DNA from: Shinisaurus crocodilurus
Taxonomy: Eukaryota; Chordata; Lepidosauria; Squamata; Shinisauridae
Length of the DNA: 64,000 nucleotides
Direction: 5' to 3'
NCBI GenBank assembly: GCA_021292165.1
Contig: CM037878.1
Coordinates: 192,323,118-192,387,117, forward strand
Position numbers and translations under genes: made by a program. Numbering within the stretch: the stretch's first letter is position 1; the number at the start of each line of letters is the position of its first letter. Of this stretch, positions 12,561-24,409 are shown piece after piece. Below the pieces are notes generated by a model that saw only the letters and a program-made list of their open reading frames with translations, was not told the DNA's origin and did not search any database.

Positions 12561-12569
12561 GAAGAACAC

Positions 12570-13325
12570 TTAGTCTGGGGGTACTCCTAGATCCATCATT
12601 GTCGCTTGAGTCCCAAGTGACTGTGGCAGCTCAGAGTGCCTTTTACCATCTTTGACTGATTTGGCAGCTAAAACTTCTCCTGGACAGGGATAGCTTGGCC
12701 ACAGTGGTACAGGTGCTAGTAACCTCAAGACTGGATTACCACAATGTGCTCTGTGTGGGGTTGCCCTTAAGGCTGGTCCAGAAGCTGGAGCAGAATGCAG
12801 CAGCTTGGCTGTTGTTAGGAACTGCCTCTTTTTTTTAGCAGGCAGCTCTTTTGCTGAGGGAATTGCACAGGCTGCCTATTCACTACTGGGCCAGGTTTAA
12901 GCTTTTGGTACTAGTGTATAAAGCCCTAAACAACTTGGAACCAGGATTCTTGAGAAAAACACCTTTTCCCTTACCAACCTGCTTGGTCACCAAGGTCATC
13001 CGATGGCATGTCCCTGGTGGTTCCACATGGCCTGATTGGAGTCCACCCAGTGAAGAGCTTTCAGTGTGGTGGGTCCATTTCTGTGGAATTCCCTGCCTCT
13101 GGAGGTCAGGCAGGCACCAACATTGTATTGTTTTCGGCACCTCCTGAAAACACTTTTATTTCAGGAAGCCTTCCTGAACTAACCAGCCCTGGTTTTGTTG
13201 GTTTTGTTTTTAACATATCGTTTTATTGCTTTATTCCTTTTTCTGTTTTATTGTTCACCACGCTGAAATCTCCATACCGGAATATGGAGTGGTATACAAA
13301 TCTTGTAAATAAAATAAATAAGTAA
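12570..13325 (+). mobile_element. L2-like LINE, end of ORF2 and 3' tail
   Basis: The plus-strand frame at 12,577 begins LGVLLDPSLSLESQV, continues with LVTSRLDYHNVL, and after a frameshift continues at 12,851 with LRELHRLPIHYWARFKLLV, then LVYKALNNLEP. These are the conserved blocks downstream of the reverse transcriptase in L2/CR1-clade ORF2. The 3' end (about 13,255-13,325) has CACGCTGAAATCTCCATACC and a terminal (AAATA)n-like tail, as in reptile L2 elements. Frameshifts make it a pseudogene. Orientation and order fit a single LINE with the piece at 11,190. Confidence 0.8.
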
Positions 13326-13361
13326 TGAATAAGATTGCAACTTACCTTTTAGCTGCTTACA

Positions 13362-13437
13362 GTGCAATTCTAAACATGTCTATTCAGAAGTAATTTCAAT
13401 AGGGCTTACTCCCAGGAAAGTGAATATAGGATTTGCT
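13362..13437. repeat. GCAATCCTATGC-family palindromic repeat
   Basis: GTGCAATTCTAAACATGTC at the left and GGGCTTACTCCCAGGAAAG then ATAGGATTTGC at the right form the diverged inverted arms of this family. Confidence 0.65.
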
Positions 13438-14186
13438 GCCTTAGTGCCTGATGTGGTGTTTTCCAAGAAAAACATCAAGTATGCTAAGAAAAATATAGGA
13501 AATAGATACACAAGGTTATATAATTGCACCTTCCCAAATATGGATAAATTGATGCCTTGCACCATTTCTTTAAAATGGTATTGTAGAACCTGAACAGACA
13601 CAGGCATAAGAGTGATCAGTGGTCATAAACAGTGGCCATTGAAGATATTGGGCTGGATTCAGATTTAGGTGCGTGCAACTGGGCTGGGGGAAGTGGCTTC
13701 CTCTGCCCCTCCATCCCATGGCAGCCTCCTCTTCTGCCCCCTGAAAATGCTACACAGATAGAGTGGCCATTTATGCATCACCCAAAAAAAAGGTCAAAAG
13801 AGGACACAGATCTGCATAAAATTTGCATATAAATGTAAATACACATTTAGAAATAATAATTATAATTTAAATGGAAATACAGTACATCTCACCACAGTGT
13901 AGAAGACGGCAACCAGGTGACTTGAGTGCCTGCCTGTTCAGTCTGCTGCCCAGGTGCTCACTGTTGATGGGCAACAGTTCTTGTGGTCCTTTATCTTTAA
14001 ACTGGAATTAGACACAGGACAGCCTTTCAAAAAGAGGGTGCTTTCAAATACAGGATGTTCCTCTGTAAAGGAGGACACATGGCCACGCTCTGATATAAAC
14101 AATATAAAATAGGAAAAGATGCTGACAAGATACATTATTGTGAAAGTGATACAGGTGCCTTTTGGGAAATATTTTGAAACTCCCTG

Positions 14187-14188
<2 letters not shown>

Positions 14189-14217
<29 letters not shown>

Positions 14218-14280
14218 CTTCTTCTTCTTCTTCTTCTTCTTCTTCTTCTTCTCTTCTTCTTCTTCTTCTTCTTCTTCTTC
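14189..14280. repeat. (TTC)n microsatellite
   Basis: Some 30 TTC units with one interruption (TCTC near 14,251). It produces long poly-Arg, poly-Glu and poly-Phe/Ser frames that are not genes. Confidence 0.95.
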
Positions 14281-14720
14281 TGCACTGTGTGCTAACCCTT
14301 CCCCCCCTCTTCAGTGTAGCACTAATTACAACCATACTCCCAGCAGTGTACCACAAATGTATCAGCTTCCTATACAGAGTTCCACTTCTCTTAATTGCTA
14401 TATCCCTGCAAGATCCTGTGTGGAGGTGTGTAGTTGGTTTTAACTGAATATGTTCAAGTTGTAGCATTGTAACTTAAAAAGAATATAACCGATTAACTCT
14501 AAACTTTTAAATTGTCTCCAAATTGATCAAATTCAGAGTGCAAATGAGGCCGAGTACCTTCACAAACTTTCATCACTCCGTGACTGATAGTTCTCTTTCC
14601 TAACAACGAAGGCCTTGTGGATCAATAAGCATTACCTCTATAGGGCTACATTAGTATTATATTCAGGTAGTACAGCACTCTCCCAGAAAGTCAGATGTAC
14701 TACTGCACAGTACAATTTAG

Positions 14721-14757
14721 TTCTCTCTCTCTCTCTCTCTCGCTCTCTCTCTCTCTT
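14721..14757. repeat. (CT)n microsatellite
   Basis: CT dinucleotides with one CG interruption. Confidence 0.95.
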
Positions 14758-14923
14758 TTACTTTTTAAAGAAGACAGTTTCAATTAAGGAAAGACCAAAT
14801 GCCTTCTCCAAAATATATTATCCATATCCAGCAGCAGCATTTCTGTTTTGGTGCATAAAATGTGACTGGTATTAGAAGTTTCAGACTTAAAAAGTCCACC
14901 TTGCTGTTTGCCACCATTGTAAT

Positions 14924-15123
14924 GGGCACTATCCAACAATAACATTGTGCTAATGCAAATTATGTTGTGCTAGCATAAGGGGCCTCTAGCGCAATGCCAA
15001 CAACGAGATTAACTTGCACAATGAGATTCCACGCAAGGTAATGCTGTTGGCATTGCACTAGAGGTCCGTTACGCTAGCGCAACATAATTTGAATTAGTGC
15101 AATGATATCATTGGATATTGCCC
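14924..15123. mobile_element. Palindromic MITE with long inverted repeats
   Basis: A 200-bp element whose two halves are inverted copies of about 80 bp. It begins GGGCACTATCCAACAA and the complement of its end begins GGGCAATATCCAATGA; further in, AATTATGTTGTGCTAGC matches AATTATGTTGCGCTAGC and CTCTAGCGCAATGCCAACA matches CTCTAGTGCAATGCCAACA. It has no coding capacity. I could not identify a convincing target duplication, so the superfamily is unassigned. Confidence 0.75.
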
Positions 15124-15712
15124 AAGGAAACAAACTAGGAATAATGTGTTCAAAATGTCAAATCTCTATGCCAAACTAAGGCATTCACAGAAAGTCAATC
15201 CATATTTTGAATGTCTTTTTAATCTCCTTATCATATTTTCAATATTAGCAGCTATTTTTAATTTGGTGGAAATTATATTAAAGATGCACATGATTTTTAT
15301 ATTCTTCAAAATTGAGGGAAGACAACAATATTTTTGTTTGTTTGTTAATAACAAAATGCTTAAGTAATTGTACATCACTTTGTTTATCTATTAATAGTGT
15401 GGTTATTGAGGTGTGTGTCTTATTTTAACTTATCTTGCTGAATTTGTCTAAATATCAGTATTTAATTTGTATTAAAATTGTACAAAAATCAGTGGCATAA
15501 ATAATGGGAACAGACATTTTTCTAGTTATTTGTGCACAAAAACATTCACATATGGTGACTAAAATTCTCAGGCTATGTTATGCATGAGAAGTAAGTAGGT
15601 GATCCAGATAGAATCTTCAAGCTTTTATACATCTAAATTCATGTTGGTTAAATTAACATAAGAGCAGCACCTCCATCAGTGCTTTTTTCTTTTCTTTCTT
15701 TTTTTTAAAGAA

Positions 15713-15737
15713 GAGAGAGAGAGAGAGAGAGAGAGAG
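15713..15737. repeat. (GA)n microsatellite
   Basis: Pure GA run after a polypyrimidine stretch. Confidence 0.9.
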
Positions 15738-15789
15738 TTGTTTTGAGTATTTTTACAAATAACAGATGGGACTCTGCAGATTCATGATG

Positions 15790-17200
15790 GTTAAGAACAT
15801 TTGCTTGTGCCGTGAAGTAACACAAATTGATTAGGTTCTTCCTCTGTATACAGATCGTATGTACTCACGATGGAGTCCTTCCCTTTTCCATTTGTCCCCC
15901 ATGCCATCATCCCATACAAAATCTTCAGGAGACATGGGTACATGTTCTTTTGGTGCCCTGTTTGTGTCCCTGTGGGGTGCGGGAAGAGAAAGGCAGCCAT
16001 ACCTTCCTCCTGTAGTGCATCTGGCAGTCCAGAAAACTCTGTGGCCACGCAGCAAGCTGGAAGGAGGCCTGGGACATCCTCAGCAATGCTAGTTGGTTCC
16101 CAGGGCCACTGGGGGAAGACTTGGGGGGGGGGAGAGTTCCCTCCCTGGTCCCCTCCTGGAGTATATAGGGAGGCCCCTCACTTGGCTTCAGGCATTGCTA
16201 TCACCGAGTTAAACACTGCCCCTCCCAATTGTTACTCTCATCTGTTCCTATGGCTATAGGGTTTTTGCCTTCCTCCTAGAAAAATGCTTGATAATATTGT
16301 GATGTGTTTATTAACTTAGTCACAACCACTTAGTCGGGGGTGCTGGAGGCATTGAGTTGGATCTATTTTGGGAGGGGCAGGGGTTGTAGAACCCTGTGCT
16401 CCAAACTGGGGGGTCCTCATAAGGGATACTGGGGCGGGCTTGCAAGACTCAGGGGCTGGTAGGTATGCCTGTCACACATCCAGGTGCATGCCATGGTGGG
16501 CCTGATAATCCCACCACTCCCAACATGATCCCCAGCAGACAGGCTGGGGGAAGTAAAATCATTCCAGCAGTTATGTGCATGCACATGTGCATGCACATCA
16601 TTTCATTATGGGTGCTTTCTAGTGGCACTGCATGTTCTTCAGATAAAGCTACCTGATCATATTAGGAAGCAGGAATTGTACTGTGCAAGCAGCAGGGTTC
16701 ACAGAGCCTTCTAGTTTCTCTTATGGGCTCTACACTTGCAGCCTATTACAGTCAAGTGTGTTCAGCCATTAACTATTGCAGGCGCGTAAAAGAGAATTAA
16801 ACCCATGTGACCTGGGGAGCCATTAGGTTTCTTTGCCTTTTCATCATAGCTTTTGTGCTGACTCACTGTAGAACAGTAACCAAAAGGAACAACAGTGTAC
16901 TTGAGCATGAGAATACTGAATTACATCAGTAGTATGACTCATTCCAGATCCCCAGAGTTTACTAAGCACTTCCCACAGTGTCCAATATAGCAGTAACTCC
17001 TGTTTTATACTTCTTTTCTTGTTATATATAATATTTTCTGCAAGCATAGCAGCATGGTCTTAGCTGCTACAAGAATTCTCCTCTTCCCTCAAATCATAAG
17101 CCCTTTCCAGATATTATATGAATGTGTGGCATAGGAAGCAGAATCATATGTGCCTGACCTTCATGCTACAGTGTTCTTGTTATGTGCAAATTCAGGGGGA
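15790..17200. other. Unclassified sequence, partly GC-rich and possibly LTR-derived
   Basis: Overlapping frames of 62-129 codons on both strands at 15,791-16,259 shadow one another. The segment contains a TATA-like GAGTATATAGGGAGG (about 16,158) in a GC-rich context, reminiscent of an old LTR, but no paired end or target duplication was found. A perfect alternating palindrome (TGTGCATGCACATGTGCATG) lies at about 16,574. Around 16,830-17,050 the sequence looks unique. Confidence 0.35.
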
Positions 17201-17212
17201 ATATTTATTTTT

Positions 17213-17452
17213 TTAATTTATTATATTTATATCTATATCCCACCTTCTATTCTGCAAGGAACCTAGGGTGGCTTACATAATCCTCCTCCTCCTCTCCATT
17301 TTATCCTCACAGCAACCCTGTGAGGTAAGTTAGGCTGAGAGTCAGTGATTGGCCAAAAGTCAACGTGTGAGCTTCATGCCTGAGTGGGGACTAGAACCTG
17401 GGTCTCCGGAGTCCCAATTCAGCACTCTAACCACTATGCCACACTGGCTCTA
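17213..17452 (-). mobile_element. tRNA-derived SINE with MIR-like core (copy 1)
   Basis: Reading the minus strand: a tRNA-like head with TGGCATAGTGGTTAGAGTG (box A region) and GGTTCTAGTCC-like box B, then GTCACTGACTCTCAGCC, then a core ACAGGGTTG.TGTGAGGATAAAATGG resembling the MIR/CORE region, and a tail rich in AATAAA-type words. It matches the copies at 46,107 and 48,908. Confidence 0.85.
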
Positions 17453-17739
17453 CATATATACTTACGTAGTTCAGTTACCAATGGAAGTCTATCATCAGAG
17501 GCAGGAATCAGACAGATGCACCAAGGTCTTAACAGAACGGCAACACAATTGATTGAGCGAGTTAAAAGCACTGAGAAACATTGTGTGGGGAGGGGAGAAA
17601 GATTTGGGAGAGACATAAAATGGGTCTCTTAAAGATACATCAATGTGTATCAAATGCATCATATATCCTGAATGCCCTTCTGGAAGCAGATTGGAACACA
17701 ATTATCCTTAGTTTTGCACTTCTCTGAATGTTGCATTAT

Positions 17740-17975
17740 AGTTCTCTGTTACCAAAATGCATATAAAAATGCATGTTTTAGGTTAAAATACATATTTTAG
17801 GATAAATGGTTACAAAATGCATATTTTGTGAAGACTAGGTTAAAAATAATGCACATTTTCATGTGTTCTTTTTTTTTTTTTAATGCAGATTGATGTGAAA
17901 ACGGGACACAACAGACTTATGAATGAACACACGCAAAAGTGACACGGACTGGAAATAGACTGATCCATCCAACCT
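17740..17975. repeat. A/T-rich dispersed repeat with short internal modules
   Basis: Repeated words of the type AAAATGCATAT..TTTAGG at about 20-25-bp spacing, ending near GATCCATCCAACC. It belongs to the same family as the copies at 25,495 and 50,785. A poly-T run interrupts it at 17,872-17,881. Confidence 0.55.
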
Positions 17976-18192
17976 TAAATTCATATATCAAATACATGAA
18001 TACACCATAAAATATATAACACACATATTTATTGTAACTTCTGAAAATCTCCACCCACCCCCATGTGTACAACTGTACATACAGGAGCTGTTTGGGGTTT
18101 ATTAATGAATGCAAGGAGATCAGATACACACAGTTTTGCTTCTCTAACACATTCATATAAAGACTGAAAAGGGCTATCATTTGACTGAAGTA

Positions 18193-18441
18193 CAGTCATG
18201 CCTTGGATTGAGAGCATAATTCGTTCCGGAAACGTGCTTGTAATCCAAAACACTCTTATATCAAAACGAAATCCCCCAAAAATATTTGTACAGAGATTTT
18301 TAATTTAAGCCATACTACAGTACTTGTATTGCAAGACGTCGCTTGTATATCAAGGAAAAAGAAATTAAATAAATATTTAAAAATTTGCTTGTCTTGCAAA
18401 ACGCTCTCAAACCAAGTTACTTGCAATCCAAGGTATTACTG
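18193..18441. mobile_element. Tc1/mariner-type (pogo/Tigger-like) MITE
   Basis: A 249-bp element flanked by TA dinucleotides (18,191-18,192 and 18,442-18,443). The left terminus CAGTCATGCCTTGGATTGAG matches the complement of the right terminus, CAGTAATACCTTGGATTGCA. Pogo/Tigger elements have CAGT-like ends and TA targets. A second inverted pair lies inside (TTGTAATCCAAAAC against CTCTCAAACCAAG-type sequence). No transposase. Confidence 0.8.
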
Positions 18442-18444
18442 TAT

Positions 18445-21240
18445 ATGAAGAGGCAATGGAACTTTCACAGCCCAGCATTCCATCCCATGTAGAGCCCTGT
18501 GCTGGAATCATAGATGAGATAGACTCCATCTTCTGTTTAGTCAAAATTTAGTGGCAAATCTAGGTAAAATCCACCAACCTTTTCTCTTGCACAGGACCTA
18601 CTGAAATGAACGGCTTCTAATAATGGAAAAATTCTAAGGCTCTTACTGATTCATAATGCTGCTAATAAAATTCTAATTAATTCCCCTTTACCTCTGTAGC
18701 AATAACTTCCCATTTTACATGACAATTAAGGAGTTGGTTAGCATAACTGACTGTCTGCTTCATGGCAAGATAGGTTGCTATTTTCAGCAACCCAGGGAGC
18801 AATGATTACATCAGGTGCTGACAGTAAGAGCACATAATTAGCTCAATAAGGATGACACAGAGACTGTGTTTCTGAGGTTCATTAATTAATATAGTGAAAT
18901 ATATTCTCGGTTATAAGTGTCGCTGGAAAATCTCCTGAATCTGATACTCAGGACACCGTGACATTCCTGTTGAGGTCACTGCCGGATTTGTCTGAGAAGG
19001 CCTTGTGTGCTTCATATGCAAAAGCAGGTGGATGAATTGCAGCACAGGCAGAGCCTTGTTAAATGTTTTAGCAAGAGTTGAATGCATGCATAAGAAATGA
19101 GCCTTGTCTCAGGGTAGGATAACAGTGGCAGCATTCCTTTTGATGCTCCCAGCACATACCTGCCAGTGCTTTTTCACTGGAAGAGGCCGCATGGTATATT
19201 GACTTGCCCAGAGGAAACTAGAAAGGCAGATCTCATCTTTTGTCATCCTGGTCTCCGTGGAACTTGGGAGCGAGCTTGATTTGGAGCATGCATTTTAGGT
19301 AACACAATGCACCTAATATAGCAACTGTACTCCATATTCACAATATATATCCCTGACATTGATAAGTGATATAGGTAAGGTTGATAACAAATGTAATAGC
19401 TTGATTTGCAGACTTGTTTCTACTGTCGGCAGTTCAGCCCTTCAGCCCCGTGTCAATGTGATCTCTTTCAGCGCTCTGCACATGCCTGTATCATATCAAC
19501 AGCGTATGCATAACCTAGAAGTCTTTGTCAAGCCTGGGAATATTACTTTTGCCCATCAGGCAATTTCAGGTATTTCCACTCTTCTGGTTGGTTAAAAATG
19601 AACCATCACAATTGTGGAAATTCTTTTAAATGCAGCAGATGGTACACACAAAGCTGATAATAAGACTGCAGACTGGAGGAAATGTCATGGAAGGTAGGCT
19701 GCAACCCATGTCCCTCTGGCACCAATGTGCCCGCTGGCCAAGCCCCTGACAGTTGTTGATGGACAACTTCAACACCTCTGCTCTCCCCCCTTATGGTTTT
19801 TTGACGTTAAACCAGACTGTGACTGAATACCTCCTCCAGTAGAAGTCACCTTCAAATAGAGGACAGCCTCAGCCTCTGTAAAGTAAGACATCTGGCCAGT
19901 GGCCACTCTATCCTATACACAAATGGGTCACAATGTAGTCTACATGATCAAAGGGTGTTGTTGTATTGTCTAATTTATTAGAAAAAATAGGAAGCTCCTG
20001 GTTAAGTAGAAAGGGTTATCTTAGATTACCTTTGGGTCCATTCTAAACTTACAATTCAAAGGACAAGGGAAAGAGATCTAGTTTACAAACCAACTTGTGA
20101 AAATCTGTCCACAGTCAATCAACATTATCTTCTAGTCTTTTCACCAGCAATTTGCTTCCGTGGAGTAGCCATTTCTAAGATGCGAGATGAAGGAGATGGT
20201 TTGCATTTCTCATGTTCCAAACTAGCATTACCCTATTTGAAAGAAAAATGCATAATTTTCCACGAATTGAAATTGTCTTCTTAGCATGTCAGATCCACCA
20301 CCATCGCAAACACAGTTTCCATAGTGATTAATGAATAGCATTGTGGTCATTGTAGAGAAGGCTTGCTTTGCTTTGAATAAAATGAGTCACTACAGATCAT
20401 TCTCCCTTCAGTAATCTGCCTCTGTGGAAACCTTATTTATTCTGACCTTCATATTTTGACTTGCATTAGAAAGTCAAACATATCTCACTTAATGTTGAAC
20501 AAAAGGGTGCAACTTTAGTTCATCTTTATCTGAAATGCAACCTGACTCTTAAAATAAAAAAAATAAAAAAATAAGGACTTGGGTGAAGACTGTATTTCCT
20601 TTTGTCAAAAAAATGAGTTGACAGAAGGCAATGCTAAGTTAATCCATAATTAATTCTAAAGCTGAATCACATATTTCAGCTAGAAGCAGAGTAGCCTAAA
20701 TAAGGATCTTTTTCCTGGAGAGCAAACAGCTTTCTAAATTGACATCACATAGGCCTGGAAAAAAAATGTATACAATGCAGATGGGAAAGTATTTCTATTC
20801 TCATGAAGTAATAAATGATGTGTCATCATTAATAGCCACAGGAAATGGTTGGCAACTCAAGCAGAATAAGAAAAGGCTGTGACAACTTGTCACTGCCTAA
20901 TGAAGCTGAGAGATTAAAGGTATTCAATCATAGCATTTCTACCAGTACATCAAGATTCTCTTTATTAAAAAGGCATTCATCTAACAATGCCTTTAAAGGT
21001 TTTATCTGTAATTATAGATGGGTTTACTGATCACCAGAAGATTGCAAAGGTGCTAAAGAGGAATTCACCTATAGCAAAGGTGGAATACAACACTAGTTTT
21101 GTAGGCTCAACAAAGCACATATCTTTGCAGTATGTGTAGACATGCTTAAAAAATAAATAAATAAAAATTGTTCCATGCAACTCTCCCAATGTGGAAGGTA
21201 TGCCTGTTATATTCTTACAAGAAGATCTGAAAGATGGAGA
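18445..21240. other. Unique-looking sequence, candidate conserved non-coding DNA
   Basis: This is the longest stretch without simple repeats or recognisable transposons. It contains homeodomain-type words (TTCATTAATTAATATAG near 18,880; GTGATTAATGAATAGC near 20,323) and a GTTTCCATAG word (near 20,307). No exon or splice-flanked frame is evident; the 78-codon frame 19,359-19,595 has no recognisable domain. Whether it is conserved cannot be judged without an alignment. Confidence 0.35.
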
Positions 21241-21389
21241 GCCTTTTTAACATGTATTTATGCTTGTAACTGTTATTTTTTTCAGATTGGAAATGTTGCA
21301 TTTGCTTTTATTTGAATTGCATACTGGATGCATTGCTTTATGTGGAGGAAAAAGCCTCAGAGTTACACACACACGCACACCTCCACACC

Positions 21390-22037
21390 TGTAAACACGA
21401 TAATCCCAGCTGGGGGCTGGGAGAGTCATGCAAATGTACATAGGTTATCTGATGGGGCCCACCCCACAGAGTCTGCCAAGCCCATTGGCATGCAAATGCA
21501 AGCCCTCTAGTCATGAGCCACCCCTCCCCTCTGCCTGGGCCAGGTGAAGTTCATCCTGATTGGCTAAAGACAGCTGGGCTGCTGAAAGGGGGGGGAATCT
21601 ATACTGCCTGCAGTGGCATTGGGGTTGTTGTTGGGGTCTGCACATGAAGAAGCATGGGGTAGAGCTTTGGCTAAGGCAAGCCCTGGAGAGGACCAGACAA
21701 CCCCCAGGTAACGAGAGTAAGGCCTGGGTAGTGATATAGTGAAGGAACTAGCTTTGTTATTTTGTAGCTCTATTGTGTATGTACCAAAGTGTCTTCCCAC
21801 CTTGTCTCCTTCCCTCATTTCCCACCTTTTGTTGTAATCTGTTTACCTGAAATAAACTTTCCTGGTTTTACCCCACACGGCGTGTGTGGTCCCTCTGTGG
21901 TTCAGCGCTAAATCCAGAGTATTTAGCAAGGCCCTGAGAGACTCAGGTCAAGACTGCAGAGCTAAGGCTGGAAGTTTTGCACCTTTGATCTCTGATCTTG
22001 AAAGAAGGACCGGTTGGCAGAGTCCCTTCTTCACACT
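21390..22037 (+). mobile_element. Possible solo LTR
   Basis: A TG-starting block with two octamer words (ATGCAAAT at about 21,428 and 21,490), a GC-rich middle, an AATAAA signal at about 21,851 (CTGAAATAAACTTTCC), then CACACGGCGTGTGTGG, ending near TTCTTCACA. This order (promoter elements, polyadenylation signal, short GC-rich end) is that of a retroviral LTR. No target duplication was found, so the call is tentative. Confidence 0.35.
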
Positions 22038-22592
22038 TTACTATTGGGAATTTTGATTATTATTATTTATTATTATTATTATTTAGGAAAATTGCTACAT
22101 TTTCATTTACAAAACATGTCAGGATGTTCACTTTAGGCATAAGGTTTCCAGAGACAGACAGTCACTTCGCTTAGTATTCATGGTACTAATCTCATCACTA
22201 GTTCTAGCATTCCGTGATTTACCTGTTGCAAGGGCTCATCTTAATATGGAAATCCAACCCATTTCTCACTGGCATGCTTTCTACCAAGCGGAAGCTCATT
22301 CATTCTATCTCTCTCTCCCCTGCCCCCGACCCCACTCCATGCAACTTGTACCAGCCGTTCACACTGCAACTATCTGAGCAGCCAGAAGCCCAGTGATCCA
22401 TTGGCTTTATTCTAATTGGTATAAAATGTAAATCTGGATAATAGCTGTCATTTTCAGACTCACAACTGTCTCTAAGATTACTGACTATGTCTACGTTTCT
22501 GTTTCTTAAGCACATGGCATGATGCAATCAATGGTTATGCAACACTAAGGTTGGCTGCTAAAGATACAATGTTAACGTTGTCTCACCAAACT

Positions 22593-22624
<32 letters not shown>
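22593..22624. repeat. (TG)n microsatellite
   Basis: TG run followed by a GTGCGTGCGCACATGTGCG alternating purine-pyrimidine stretch. Confidence 0.9.
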
Positions 22625-22625
<1 letters not shown>

Positions 22626-23199
22626 TGTGCGTGCGCACATGTGCGTGCGAAGAGGGGGTGTCTCCTTTTAGAAAATAAAAATGCCTTGTCTTGTTGTCTT
22701 TGGGAATGCATTTATTTCGTGAAACTTAATACAATTTGAGATCCCCAAAATAGAACTGCCACATTTTCCCACTGACAACTGTACAGATATGCCGAGCTGC
22801 AACAGGCATCACAGAGAGAGCCACTTACCCAGTGTTACTGTGACAGGCCCTATGAGCTTCCGATGTTCCATGCATCCAATTCACATTTGAGCTGTACGAA
22901 GGCTCGAGACCACACTGGTCCTTCTAAGCAGGGCCATTAGGAGACTAACGTGGTTTGGGCAGTTTTACCATTTACATCTGGGTGCAAAAGCAGAAGACAC
23001 ACCTGCTTCCCCCCTCCCAGCATGCCCAGTTTACTGAAAAAGAGGGTAGGAAGCTGCCCTACCAAAGCGCCCTGTCATACTGTGTGGAAAAAAAAGGGAA
23101 GCATGTCTCTTCATTGCTGTCATCTTCAGTGCCATTTAGAATGGCTTACTGCTTTATATGCAGGTGAGTAGAGTTACACCAAAGAGGTACTCCATAGAG

Positions 23200-23487
23200 C
23201 AGGAGTGGACACATTCAGAGGGTCTGGGGGGGCAGTTTTTGCCCTCATGGGGCACCAGACTGACCACTGCTTAAATCACTCTGACACCACGCTGCTGAAT
23301 TGCCACTTAATTTTGGCAGCGCAGAAGCAGCACCATGGTGAGTGTACACCTTGTTTTAAAGGCAAATCATGCTCCTGACATGGTGGCACCAGCACATGGG
23401 GGTGGGTGGGTGCAAAACAGGCCAGGGCGATGCATGTGCCCGGGGGACGGCACATGCAGCTCATAGCCCACGTGTTGACAGCTCCTG
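23200..23487. mobile_element. Non-autonomous hAT-type DNA transposon
   Basis: A 288-bp element bounded by exact 8-bp duplications CCATAGAG (23,192-23,199 and 23,488-23,495). The left end CAGGAGTGGACAC pairs with the complement of the right end, CAGGAGCTGTCAAC. It shares the word AATCATGCTCC and general layout with the element at 4,687, so the two are probably the same family. No coding capacity. Confidence 0.85.
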
Positions 23488-23819
23488 CCATAGAGGCTAA
23501 AAGGATGGTGAATGTAGCTCACCCAGTGTGTAGTGGGGTGGGGGCTGTTTTGCCTCTCACCTCCTCTAGCTGGGATGGACTTGCATGAGGCTGTGGCTGG
23601 CATCCCATGTGGGGGACATCTGACCAATGGGGTGGAGGTGTTATTTTCCTTTATAAGGTGCTGCCACCTCCTCCTCCTCTGGGATCCTCCTCCCCTGGGA
23701 TATCACAGCAGCCTACCCACCCATCCCAATATACAGCAATGTGAGATGAGCCAGTCGCAGGGGGGGGGGGGCTGAGTAGGATGTTTTGGGGATGATTCTC
23801 ACAATTGGGCCAAGTTAGC

Positions 23820-23820
<1 letters not shown>

Positions 23821-23850
<30 letters not shown>

Positions 23851-23914
23851 CTTCTTCTTCTTCTTCTTCTTCTTCTTCTTCTTCTTCTTCTTCTTCTTCT
23901 TCTTCTTCTTCTTC
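23821..23914. repeat. Long pure (CTT)31 microsatellite
   Basis: 94 bp of uninterrupted CTT units, a homopurine-homopyrimidine tract with mirror symmetry. Confidence 0.97.
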
Positions 23915-24269
23915 AGCTCCTCCACCCTGTTAAGGCAAGCAGGGATCTGGTGTTGACTGATTTGGCTTATTGGCAGGGTAATTAATAATCGCAGCTGTCA
24001 AGAGAGAGTGGCAGGGAGAGTGGCTCAGGTAACAGGTTATCCATGTGGGCACAGTGAGGCGCCTTGATGGCGAAGGGTCACTGGCCCAGCCTACTTTTCA
24101 CTGACAGCTGCATTGAGGGGCCTATGGGAAGGAAGCTTCCCTTGGGCCCTGGAGGCTTCATCTCACCTGACACTTCCCTTCATGAATGGGCTGGAGCGCA
24201 GTCGGGTGCCTCTGCAGTTCCCCTCCAAGATGAGCAGGAGCTGAAAGGCATGGCTCAGTTCAATTCCGT

Positions 24270-24409
24270 CAGGGGTAGGTAGGCACCTGGTGCTCTCCAG
24301 ATGTTTTGGACTACAAACCCCAATCAGCCTCAGTCAGCATGGTCAATGGTCAGGAATCATGGGAGGTGTAGTACAGAACATCCAGATGGCACGAGGTTGC
24401 CTACCCCAG
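24270..24409. mobile_element. Palindromic hAT MITE (CCAGATGTTTTGGACTACAA family)
   Basis: Left end CAGGGGTAGGTAGGCACC; complement of the right end CTGGGGTAGGCAACC. The body contains CTCCAGATGTTTTGGACTAC and its approximate inverse. Flanks AATTCCGT and CATTAAGT match at only 5 of 8 positions, so this copy is old. Other copies at 30,791, 45,972 and 62,194 support the 8-bp duplication. Confidence 0.7.

Noticed and set aside
14135..14467. Poly-Arg, poly-Glu and poly-Phe frames
   Set aside because: Pure translation of the TTC microsatellite.
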